This document shows, piece after piece, positions 43,712 to 54,935 of a stretch of DNA of 64,000 nt. This DNA comes from Torymus aiolomorphi. Its lineage: Eukaryota > Arthropoda > Insecta > Hymenoptera > Torymidae. Where the stretch lies: assembly GCA_036365515.1 (NCBI GenBank), contig CM070873.1:230515876-230579875 (forward strand), written 5' to 3'. Numbering within the stretch: the stretch's first letter is position 1; each line of letters starts with the position of its first letter. A model generated the notes under the pieces. The model was not told the DNA's origin. It saw nothing but the letters and a program-made list of their open reading frames with translations, and did no database searches. Made by a program: the position numbers and the translations under genes.

Positions 43712-43797
43712 ACCTTTGTTTCTCTATATAGACAATGCGCAACTCCACCGAGCTGTCGGCTACAGATAAAGATAACGCCCATGTGCGCACCTAATTC

Positions 43798-43802
<5 letters not shown>

Positions 43803-43841
<39 letters not shown>
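43803..43841. repeat. (GA)n microsatellite, 39 bp
   Basis: Perfect GA array. The flanking DNA to 45085 shows no exon or named repeat. Confidence 0.95.
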
Positions 43842-43844
<3 letters not shown>

Positions 43845-45085
43845 CGAAGAAAGAAAAAAGAGGAGACAATGCGCAAAGCGTGCGCGCTCGCTATAGCTAA
43901 TGCACCGTAAGAGATAAGAGCGCCTTATGATGATCTTCGCGCGTTCGTTCCGGTCACTGAGAGAAGCGAGTTTTATATTATATATATGTGTACAGCGTAG
44001 AGACGCTGGATGGGAATTTTTTTTAAACAACTTTTTTTTTATATAGGTATAGACGTATATGCGCAATGCGTATTAGTTTAGAGTGGTTATGTAATGCAGA
44101 AGAGTGGGAATAATCCGGGTGTTACCTTGAAAGGTTGATGACGCTAGATATGTAAAGAGGCTAGCGTAGAGCAGCGCTTTATGAAATATAATAGTGAAAA
44201 ACTGGTTAACCAAACGAGCAAATAAATTTCCGCTACAACGAACGAGTCCGCGCTTTTTAGATTGTTTCAATAAATGATCAGATTGTGAGTTCGGCCCGGA
44301 TTTTACTACACACGTTTTAAACGTTTTCACAAAGAAACTGAAGAAGATATCCAGTTCGCGTATTAGTTATAATTTTAAAAAAGAGTGCGAAGCTCGGTGC
44401 CAAATTGACGTGTATGTTATTTTCACCTTGTTACTATAAAAATCTTAGTCACTTGTGTCGACTTTGTCTTTATTGTATTTTTAATCTCTAAAATTGCTAG
44501 ACAGGAATAGGCACCGTAATGTAATTGTCGTACAACGGTGCGATAAAGACGGGAATAGAAATCTAATTATTGCAAAACCATTAATACAGTAAGAGTTAAT
44601 GGAAGATGGGCTCTTGCCGTAACTGTACGTTGTTCTTTACTATATGTAATTGTCTCTAAAGTGTACTCGATTACACAGGTGATAGGTAATGATATTTTGC
44701 CATAAAGGTATAATTCAAATAAAAAGTGTAAGGTATTGTGTCACGGAAAAATTTAATAAGTCAAATGAAATATTTGTATAGCTATTTTACTTGCGCGTAT
44801 TTATATATTTAAACATTGATTAAACTTATGCTATGCTATATTAAAAAAATACTTTTGAGTAACACTAACTTCGTAAATATTAATTAAAAATTTATTGAAA
44901 TTTGTAATAATGACTACATTAAATATGACTAAAATTTAAATTCAATAAAGTATCCAGTCAGGTAGAATTATCTTAAATAAATTACAAACAATATATTTTA
45001 CCGTTTACTCTAAAATGGACTCTGTATAATTTGAATAAAATGATTCTTATTCGTACATATTGGTGCATTCATACTTTTACATAAT

Positions 45086-45183
45086 TAGTACTTTTTGGTT
45101 TTCTGTTAATTCATTATGAATTTTGTACATATACAACACATGAAAATGGTCTTCAATAAATGACAAAGTATTTCCAATCTATT
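45086..45183 (+). repeat. duplicated block D (second copy 47629-47731)
   Basis: Shares TAGTACTTTTTGGTTTTCTG, ACACATGAAAATGGTCTTC and AAAGTATTTCCAATCTAT with 47629-47731. Confidence 0.8.
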
Positions 45184-45487
45184 CTATAATTTCGTAATTA
45201 AATTTTCTCTATTATTGTTTACAATATTTTCGAGTACGCTAGGGCACGTCAATGTTTACATGGCTCTCTTTTTGTATTGCTGTTTGGCCAGTGCTGACAG
45301 CAAGTTTATAATAGTATAATAGTCTGCAGAGTAGTCTGCCAGTATAAGGCTAAAACATTTCTATATAGAAAAATGAAGAAAAGTAACAAAATTGGTGCAG
45401 AAGGCAAAGAGCGGTATGTATGAATTTTAAAAAATTTAAATATTTTTGTAATAATAAATGTGGAATGCTAATATTTAATAATTTCAG

Positions 45488-45592
45488 GGGCCGAGCGGTG
45501 TAGATAATGCAGAGGAGTCTGTTAGCCGTCAAGACACGGCGCGAAGCAGGGAACAGTCGGATGTTTCAGCTACTGAAATTCAAAATTTAGCG
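45488..45592 (+). CDS. exon-like 35-codon segment of unknown function
   Basis: Bounded by a good acceptor (TTTAATAATTTCAG before 45488) and a donor (GTATGT at 45593). It is open in the frame reading GPSGVDNAEESVSRQDTARS and then REQSDVSATEIQNLA, exactly 35 codons, phase 0 at both ends. Upstream, an ATG at 45373 reads MKKSNKIGAEGKE and meets another GTATGT, but joining that donor to 45488 puts the second exon in a frame with an early stop. No family is recognised. It may be an exon of an unidentified gene or a transposon remnant. Confidence 0.3.
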
Positions 45593-45627
45593 GTATGTAT
45601 CTCACAATTTAAATATTTCGGAGTGTT

Positions 45628-45770
45628 CAAAGGCCGAGCGGTGCAGGTAATAGTAATACGGAGGAGGCTGATCGCCATGATACCACAGTACGAGGTAGGC
45701 GAACAGTAGTGATCGAGGGATGGACAGGATTGGTTACCTGCGCACCCCCCAGAATATCGGTGTAAAAATT
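45628..45770 (+). pseudogene. diverged partial copy of the 45488 exon-like segment
   Basis: Starting at AGGCCGAGCGGTGCAGG (45629) the sequence repeats the start of the 45488 segment. The translation RPSGAGNSNTEEADRHDTTV aligns with the order PSG, N, EE, R-DT of the upstream copy. It then diverges, and no donor is seen before a stop near 45762. It appears to be a tandem duplicate that has decayed. Confidence 0.35.
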
Positions 45771-45816
45771 GCTATGGGAGTTTGTTGAACTTAAAGTATT
45801 GCTGTGGAAAGAAGAC

Positions 45817-45907
45817 ATTTTTTCGCCATACCCTGGCCGAAAGTGCCACATTCCCGCCCGGCTCTAAAACGGGAATGTGGTGTTTTCGGACCTGGTATGG
45901 CGAAAAA
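45817..45907. repeat. 91-bp near-perfect palindrome
   Basis: ATTTTTTCGCCATACC and CACATTCCCG on the left are matched by CGGGAATGTGG and GGTATGGCGAAAAAT on the right, around a roughly 12-base loop rich in C. A small mismatch zone lies around CCGAAAGTG/TGTTTTCGG. It could be a foldback element core. Confidence 0.8.
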
Positions 45908-46563
45908 TAGTAATACGCACCACGGGAGTAAAATTGGCCAGCCCCCAGCTCGTGTTTGCCACCCTCGCACCCTCGTGTTTTCTCCTCCCTAGGTGCGTAA
46001 TATAACTGGAACTGCGGAAAAATCGGGCATGGATTCATACATTGTGAGGACCGATTAATTGCCAACTTTTGTCATAATTGTTGGCGTCCAGGTTACAAAT
46101 ATATTGAGTACAAGTGTTTTAACAAACAAATTTAATAGAAACTATTAGTAATAAAAATTAAATGAAACTACTTATAAATAATAAATATAAATGTAAAATT
46201 TCGTCTAATAATAAGATTGGTTCTTGTCTGGGTGCCGAGACCATCAAACCACAAGCACATCAACCCACACACACACCAACACACACACGCACCAACTTCC
46301 ACATTAGGAAAATGTCCTCGCGCGAACTAGACTCTCGCTGGAGCCGCGCGCGACGCAGGAGATTCAAATTGCAGTCCGGCGGCGTATTCGAATCTGAATA
46401 CAATATATGTTTGCAAACCGGCGCGAAAAGTCTTTACAAATTAATTATTAATAATAATAATTATTATTATTATACAATAATTAGGCATGTATCAGTATAA
46501 TAACACAGATTCACAGACATATATCGAGCTGCAAACTCTCTCTCTTTCTCTCTCTATCTCAGA

Positions 46564-47731
46564 TAAATTTGCATATGCTTCAAACATAATTGTCAATAAA
46601 AAGGACATTTCAGTAGATGCTACACTATATTGAACAGTTGAGTGTCATTTTTGGACGTGTGCGTAATGCCACTGAATTTTACGGCGGCAGTTTAATTGCA
46701 GTAGGTAAATTTGGAGTAAAATGGGTAATTTTCTTCTGTAATAGTTACTATATGTCAATGTGTACGTAACCCTGCCAAGCATTTATTTAAAAAAATATAA
46801 ACAAATATATTAACAAAGTCCATAAAGATAAGCTTATTATTACTACGATGATTAACTTTAACTATAATGTACTAGTTCAACAACTTTACAAGTGCGAAGC
46901 TCGCGCAACAAAACTTTTCTTCCGTGCGCAGAAAAGTCAAGTGTATATCGAATAAAGAAATGAACTCGCCATTGGCGACAATGAAAACAAATTTTTCACG
47001 CGGGATGCATGAGTATAGTGTATTGAAAGAGAGTGAAAGAGAGGTAGGTGCCTGTACGTGCGAGGAGTTGTGTATACGCCGGCACAGTAAGGTATACTTA
47101 CGTGTTATAAGTATTGATTGTGACGGCGGCTAGTGCGAGGATTTCCTGCGTGCAAGTGTATACATGTATACAACGAATTGTTTTTAGGCGAGGCGCGCGG
47201 GCTCTAATGATGCTGGAGTAAGAATTATTATGTCTGTACGGGCATTAAAGGGTAATGAGTCGGGGGCGAATGTCTGTATAATAGTATATGTATAGACGTT
47301 TTATTGTCTGCCACACCCGTTTGGATCGTTATGTATGGGCTTATAGTTTAATTAATAAAAATGATAATGGACTAGCTGTTACGAGATGTATACGCGGCAA
47401 TGTGCAGGGAGAAATTTTTGTGGGAGTAAACGTACTCTTTTCTCGAAATGTTCGTATGTATGCCATTTATCAAAAAGAATGAGGCATATTGCACAGATGT
47501 AATTCAGCGGGCGGCGCTGAAACAATGAAGTAATCTAATGAAAATTATGAATAGTGAGAGAACGGGAGATTTTTTTTTTATAAAGAAAGGAAGTCATAAC
47601 GGTCAAAGTTTCACAAGTTTGTGACAAATAGTACTTTTTGGTTTTCTGTTAATTCGTTATTAATTTTGTACATATATATTACAACACATGAAAATGGTCT
47701 TCCATAAATGCCAAAGTATTTCCAATCTATA
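46564..47731 (+). repeat. mosaic duplication made of blocks C, A and D joined directly
   Basis: Three segments that lie separately at 43128-43547, 36755-37425 and 45086-45183 appear here fused without spacers as C' (46564-46987), A' (46988-47629) and D' (47629-47731), all in the original orientation but in a new order. The C'/A' junction falls in an A-rich sequence shared by both parents, and the A'/D' junction shares a T. Non-coding. The second copy of block B follows further right. Confidence 0.85.
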
Positions 47732-48898
47732 TTATTTTGCGAAAGATAGCAAAATTGTTTTACATATAGTTAATTGTCCTAGATAGTTAAAAATTATAAT
47801 TAATTCAGTTGCTTACGTTTATTTTTAGATCTAATTAAAAAAATTAATGATAACTTTCGAAAAAGTTCTTAAAATGTTTGTAATACGATAATTTTGCGAT
47901 TAAATATATAATTACTTAACGTATTATATTTATTTTAATTTACTCATTAACTAGTTTATTATCATGTGACACCTTACACTTGGTCTATAAGAGAAAGTTG
48001 ACGTTCGTCCTAACGTCAGCTCATAGATAAGCAAATAAGATAAATCTATTTATAGAATATAATTATGCAAATTTTCCGCACAGAGAAATACTGTACAGTC
48101 CATACGGCGCATATGTCATTTTTGCAGAATGACGTACAGAGTTCCTGTATAATTTCGTTTCCTTCATCTCAAAATAGCGTATATGGATTTTTCTCTAAAA
48201 TCGATCCTCGCAGACTCCCAGAAATAACCGAAGTTTGCGAAAAAAAAAGACACGGAAAGAACAAAATAAAAAACAATTCTTTTTTACTCTTATATCTTCA
48301 ATCGTAGCGCAAACCATGAAAGAAACGCCCTCTTTTTCACTAATTACCAGCTCATTGCCTCGTTCGGCTTCCACGCGGTTTATCGGCTTTTTGTCACTCC
48401 CGTCGCGATGGTGCTTTTCAAGGGCACCGATTGCGTCGCCGCCGCGAGATATATGTTAGGGCCAACGAACTTGGTTAGAGCGAGTCACGAACGAATCGAG
48501 AGCCAAGTTCAGAAGGCCAGCTCGTCCTTTTCCCGCTACCGGCCTCATTATCACTTTTTTCCGTTTTTAGGCTTGCTATATCGATTGCCGCCGCCGCCGC
48601 CGCCGACTCTGGGCTTTATGAATTATGATTGGCCGAGCGTCTGGTATTTTCCGATGGTTTTACTGTAAGAGGAACTGTGGATGGATCGATATACGGTAAT
48701 GGCAGCAGAGGCTACGGGCTGGACATTATTTGATTAGTTTTTTTTCTATTATTTCAATGAATTTATAGCTATTTTTGTATACATTTTATAAGTAACATTT
48801 GAGATTTAATGTAATAAAAATTATATAATAAGCGATATCAATAATTATTCAAATTGGTTACTTTTTGAACTTCTGTATTAAGGAATCTGTTCTGTTTA

Positions 48899-49062
48899 CT
48901 CTCTAAAAATGAATAAGTGAAACGTCGGCGCGAATAAGTGAAAAAATCGACTACTTTTCTAGTGAATATTCTCTTATTACGCAGTGAAAATTTTATTCCA
49001 CTGCGAATTTTTCCACTTATTTGCCCCAGTGGGCGACTTTTCACTTATTCATATTTAGAGAG
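48899..49062. mobile_element. 164-bp MITE with TA target duplication
   Basis: The left end CTCTCTAAAAATGAATAAGT and the inverse of the right end (CTCTCTAAATATGAATAAGT) match over about 24 bp. TA flanks both sides (48897-48898 and 49063-49064). Internal GAATAAGTGAAA motifs are repeated. There is no coding capacity. The TA duplication suggests mobilisation by a Tc1/mariner transposase. Confidence 0.8.
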
Positions 49063-49930
49063 TAGATATTGTAGAGACATTCACAATTCAGTAAATTTTC
49101 GACTTGTAAGTTTCGACTATGATGAGGAAAACGATCATTTCGAATTTCGAGCGGTGAAAGTGATTTTGAACATTCATTTCCTTTGGTTTTATTCTAGTCT
49201 TTGAAAGTAAACGAGCACCGTTAAATTCGCTATCCAAATTTTTGATTGACTATATTTATATAGTTTATTTTATATAATTAGTGAACCTTTACGTAATTAA
49301 TTTTATATAACAGATGGAAGACTAGTCTATTTTTATTAAAAAATTGATGAATTATTATTTAGAGAAAGTGAAGTACATTTATTTAATTAGTTTAGTATAT
49401 AAGTCATATTATGTTTAATATACTTTTTTTTATTACGTCGTAAATAATACGTACACAGCATAATCATGCAAATATAAAAAGCAATCCAAATTAAGAAGCT
49501 ACATATATATTGATATAATTGTAGCTATTATTCGATTTCATTAGGCAGAGTTGATTACGTCATTATTATTGAAATGTAACTTTTTTGCATAAATTTTGTT
49601 ATGTATCCCTACATAAAATCATGTTGACTTTCAAAGAATTAAAGTACGAAAGTCTCTCCAATTACTTAGAAGACTTTTATTTCCTTGATAAAAAGAAAAA
49701 TGCCAAGCAGCATTGTCACTTAGTCACTCACGAAAGACAAGGCCTTAGCCCTCCTTCCATTAGTGCCTGATAATTACTGGGGCCGGAAAATTTTTAATCG
49801 AAAGGGTGCCTAAAATCAAATGAACAAATATGCATAACTTGGTTGAACCAACGACATATTCTTTGAACATTTTCTATCGGTATAATTATGAATAAGAACG
49901 CAAGTCATGTATTTAAGATTTAAATACAAA

Positions 49931-49949
49931 GCTTCCTCTTTGAGGAAGC
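49931..49949. repeat. 8-bp-stem hairpin, copy 3 of 3
   Basis: GCTTCCTC, loop TTT, GAGGAAGC, with the same ACAAA left flank and AAAA right flank as the copies at 41791 and 42053. The loop differs while both stem arms are identical. Confidence 0.85.
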
Positions 49950-50265
49950 AAAATGTATATTAAGAAAAATTTTGCATTAGAGTTAAACCAATCTGTAAAA
50001 AATGTAAGTGACAATAACGTCAAAGCAGTATTTAATTTCCAAGTATTTGCAAACAGTCAGGTAGTAAAAACAATACATACTGAGATAATATTTGAAATAA
50101 ACTTAATGAACACATCACAATGCGCTGGATTAAAAATTAAAATTATTGTTTTTACTGGTTGGATTCTTAACAACGCTAACAACTTGTTAAGATAATTTGT
50201 GTTTTTGCATTTTACATGTGTAAATTATGTTTAAAAATGATTCAGAGATAAAGAACGGAAAAAAT

Positions 50266-50809
50266 GATACGAATCTTCGAAACAATAATTAAAAATAATT
50301 ATTTAGTAAGGACAATAAATTATTTGAATGAATCACACATTGCACTTTAAAACCAAGATGCGTATAAAGTGCACAAAATGCCCGTATATTATTAATAAAG
50401 TTTTCATATCAATAACCTGTACTTAAAATTTATAAATACCACGTTTTCAGTTCAGTCGCGTTTTATTTTAAAAAGTTATTAATGATGATTTGCAAATATT
50501 TAAAACTTCATTGACATTGAATGATCGAGACACTAAATATACTGTTATTAAAACTCTCTAAATAGACATTCACACGTTTAAAATTCGCTCGTTTTATACA
50601 CACACACATCTCAATGTAAGTATTAAGATTGAAATACAAAGTAACTTAATTCACACAAGCTATACAGACGCGTCAACGGTCTTCAAGCCAAAACATCGTC
50701 GCACCCACAGCACCACCTTCAGTATAGCGTAAACCTTGCATCCAAGTTGCAAAATTCTAACTGTCTAAAATCTCCATTCTTCGCAGCTCTGACCCGCGCC
50801 CTCTTTCAA
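50266..50809 (+). repeat. duplicated block B, second copy
   Basis: Co-linear with 38033-38569 (see that entry). It lacks a segment of about 40 bases near 38165-38205 and has its own insertion near 50475-50510. Confidence 0.85.
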
Positions 50810-53800
50810 TCTCAACCGTAAGCAAAACGCTTTTCCCAAAAATCCACGACTCATCGACTAACCTCACGCGGCCATAATCCCCGCGAGGGCGACAATAACC
50901 ACCAAAAATATACGACGGCAAACGGAGGGTGGGGGGGGGGAGCTTATATATTTAGCTCTTTTCAGCTAATCGCGAGCGAATTGACGCGTTTCTCGCGCGC
51001 GCACACGCGGCGGGCGCTATATAGCAACCAGTTCGATTTCTGGCGAGAAGCCATCTCTCGCGAGCCCCGGCAAAGTGCGCAATTCCGCCTCTATACGCGG
51101 ATTACCGGGAAGAATAATTTTGGTCCTCCGAGTCTGAGCGCGAGCGACTCCGCACGGTGTTATTCACCTTACGCGTCGTCGGTGTCGTTCGACTTTTCCC
51201 ATCTCTCTATCGTGTGCTGTATGCGTTATATGATGGATTTTGGCGATTTTTAGAGCGCTGTTTTTTCCGCTCTTTACATCCAGTTAATTTTCCTCCATTC
51301 TGAAAAGATAGAGTTTGCCTTGCTCTCCCGGCATTCTATATACTCTACTTGTTTTCAGAGCCTTGCGATCGCATCTTGCTGCGCGCTTGGCGCGAAGAAT
51401 AATTAAGCGATGCTAGGTCGCGGCTTCCATCGCGAGCGAAATGTGCATCGAAAAATTATTCGTAACGCAAATATGTATCTAGGCATTTGCCGCGCTCGTA
51501 TAATTTATCGATTGACATTGGACTTAAGTTTAATAGACGTGGTTCGCTCCATTCTATTTTCACGTACTGACGCACTATCGGTATCAGCTTTATTATTGTC
51601 AATAATATTATGTGGATTGTAATTAGTGGTTGTAATTATAGTGTTTTGCGTAAGGGAAATAAAATGATTACCAGTAGCAACCCACGCCAAGACATAATCG
51701 ACCACAAGAGTACGGTATTATGTTATATCTCTCGAAATAATTTGACAGGATGCTAAATGGCGTAATAAAATACCTTTCCATTTTGTTTTATAACAAGTAA
51801 CTTTTTCGTTTTAGTATAAAAGAAAATTAGTATTTTATTTCATCGAGGTGTTTAATATAATCTTAATTTATGTCTTCGAAAATGTAATTCTGAACAATCG
51901 TAAATTAAATGATAATTTACAGCCTCTTTTTCCAAGTCATTTTAAAGACTGCCATAAATAATATAAAACTGCTCAATTACGTCTTCAAATGCATGTTAAG
52001 TTGTAACAGTGTCTTCCATCACCATACAGTTGAAACACTTCAATAAAAATTACGACCATCGCTTCAAACTCTATATGGTTTTGATATGCTTTGCTTACTA
52101 AAACAACGTATTTCAATTATCGCCAGCACGTTCTCATAATACACTCGCTCTAAACATGTTCTCGACACTCGTGCGAAAACACATATACAACGAAACACCA
52201 ATCCGTTTTATCAGCGAGTCGCGGATGCCCGGGTGTTATAACCGCTTATCTCCAATAAACTCTCCACTGCATACACGGTGTCTGCATTGGCTGTAGCTTA
52301 GCGTGAATAATTAAACTTCTCTTCGTTTGAGCAGTTTCTCAAATGGATTTGCGTTTATCTGGCGCGATTATATATGTTTCGGGCTTATCAGGATCGTTTT
52401 ATCATCGCCATTCGTTTCTCGCTTAGTGCTTTATCAGCTTGCGCGGACACTACATATAGGCGTGGGATGCGAGCGACGACGCTTATTGAATTTTCCTTGC
52501 GAAGTCCGACCCGATATACAATTGCAACAGCGTCAGTGTTTAAGCTACTTAATAATAAATACGCGGATGCTTTTTCTTTCGCTTTTTAATATTTCTGTAC
52601 AGGTATTGCGTGGTAATTCGATGTGTGCGTGTGTGTGTGCAGCGCCTGCCGAGTATATAAGTAAGACTTTTATAATGGTTAATCGCAATATTTGTTCTGC
52701 AGAGTTAGTACTGCGAACCGTTTTTCATAAACAGACAAAAACATAATTTAATACGGCAAGATTATGTAAAGAGTCGGTTTCAAGACAGGAAATGTAATGG
52801 TTTCATTTTCAACTGATTCTTTTGTAATGCGCGTAACGCGCGATATAAGCCTTTATATGTTTCTTACGTACAGGATGTTTGTACGAGGAAATAAAATAGG
52901 CTTTTCTCAGTGAAAATTCTAATTTACAAGCATCGTAGATACGTCAATTACATCTTTCGACTAAACAAACATAAAGTAATTTAATAAAAGCTCACGGCGA
53001 AAGTTTAATTCTACACTAGTATATATATTAATTCTTGTTTAAATAGAACTGAGTAATTGGTGAGAGGCGAAAAGTTGACTCGTTAAACTTAAATTTTAAT
53101 TTACCTCCATACAGCGTTATAAATACCAATTCCGGCTCATCACTGGTAATGTATATAGAACGACTTTGGGTGTCAACTCCACCGTTTCGAAGTATACGAG
53201 GGGCCCGCAGCACGAAGCCACCGGAATCCCAACTACGAGCGTAAAATATACAAACAATGAGTCATCGGGTTGCTTCAAAACGGTAACCTATATAATCGCA
53301 GTGATTCACAACGCCGCCGGCCTATATAACTTACGGAAAGCTGATATAAATATTTCGAGGCACGCGCAACACGTGGGAAACTTGTAAAAGTTGTATACAT
53401 ATATAATACGACGCGCGATATATTGTAAATTCAGGTGATGATTAAGATGGGTTTTCCGCCGGGTGTCTTCTATGAGTCAAGTCGCAAACTTTCACACACA
53501 CGCGCCCACTCTTTTTTTAGAATCTCAGCGTTATCAGCGTGGCCGGATTACTCGAGCCAATCAAATATTTGAGTTTTCACTCATTATATTAGCCTACCGA
53601 ATTCTTGGTTTTTCCTCGTGAAATGTCAAATACTAATTTGAATTTCAATACTGTAAGAGTAAAGGTGATGTCATGAAATGTATATGCGTATTGGATGTAA
53701 TAATTCTCGAAATTATTGCTATCGTACCGAGTATGAGCAATGTTTTTCAATTTTATAACAAAATTCAGGTATGAATAAACATTAGCTGCAAAAGATTAAA

Positions 53801-54884
53801 AGGAAAAATGTCCTTCGAAACTTTGCTTGAAATGTGTGTCGAATTTACTTAATTGCGGTCAGTAATATAAGCGACACTTTACCTATCCATTAGAAAACGC
53901 ATTAGATTTAATGCGCGACCTTCGGAACCTCGATAGCTTATCTGCGCTCTGAAAACTATATATACAACACGACTACACTTCCAGCTATTTCAAAATTAGT
54001 AACACATCGCGTGGCAGGTTATTGACTGCTTTACCTACACCGTAATTCACGAATTTCGCAATTCGCAACTCACCAGCAAGCGATTACAAAACTCCATTCT
54101 TCTGCTTTGTCCAAGCAGATAATAAACCTATACAATTACCACCTACTCTAATACAAAGCTTAACCAATTAAAAAAAAAAAAAAAAAAAGAACCTACAGCG
54201 ATCAAAAACTCTCAACTCGTCAATCTGTTTAAAATCTCGTACATATCTCTTATCTCGTGTCCCGTGACCGATATCTCGCTCGACATCTTAATGATCCTCG
54301 CCGCTCGAAGGCAAAACACCGCTCGGCCGAAAAATCGTATCACCGCGCCATCTCTTATCAATACCGGGGACAACAAAACCTAAGCGGCGCGGGAAATCTC
54401 GATCGCGCGTGGGCGCGCCACAAGTCGAATATATCCGACAAGGTGCAGCTTAGCGCGCGAGCGCGAAAAAGTGCGTCACGCTTTCGAGAGAGATATCACA
54501 ATAAACACAGAGAGGCGCCTCTGTATGAAAGCGGCGCATACGGTGCTTATCACAGAAGAAAAAGAAGAAGAAGCAGAAGAAAAGATAGAGAGGGAGAAGG
54601 GGAAGAGCAGTCTTCTGCGTCGCAGGGAAACCAGAATCGCGGCCGATATAAAACAATGGCGCGGTTCTCGCTGCTGCTGCGAATATAATGGACCTTCGAT
54701 AGCGAGGTTGAATGAGTCGCTCTTGAAAGCGAGGAGGGGAGAGATCGTTTTTCCTCCTTTTCGCGAGCGTGCGTTCGCCTCGAGCAGGAAGAAAACCGTT
54801 CGAATGCCAATGCCTAATGTGCATATGCGGCGGCCCGCCTCGTGTGTTCGATCGTGAGAACTTGGAGGCTGCTCCTCGAGAAAG

Positions 54885-54886
<2 letters not shown>
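50810..54886. other. mixed intergenic DNA, no gene recognised
   Basis: 50.8-51.5 kb and 54.2-54.9 kb are CpG-rich. 51.6-54.1 kb is mostly AT-rich. The 143-codon plus frame at 54257-54688 is Arg/Ser/Glu-biased, overlaps long minus-strand frames, and has no recognisable domain. Confidence 0.5.

Positions 54887-54933
<47 letters not shown>
54887..54933. repeat. (AT)n microsatellite, 47 bp
   Basis: Perfect AT array in a CpG-rich context. 54934-56680 shows no gene. Confidence 0.95.

Positions 54934-54935
<2 letters not shown>

Noticed and set aside
46162..46500. 112-codon frame that could be a retroelement gag start
   Set aside because: No zinc knuckle, no LTR or primer-binding site, and no following pol frame.
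54257..54688. 143-codon Arg/Ser-rich plus-strand frame
   Set aside because: It resembles an RS-domain protein only by base composition, is overlapped by long minus-strand frames, and has no conserved motif.
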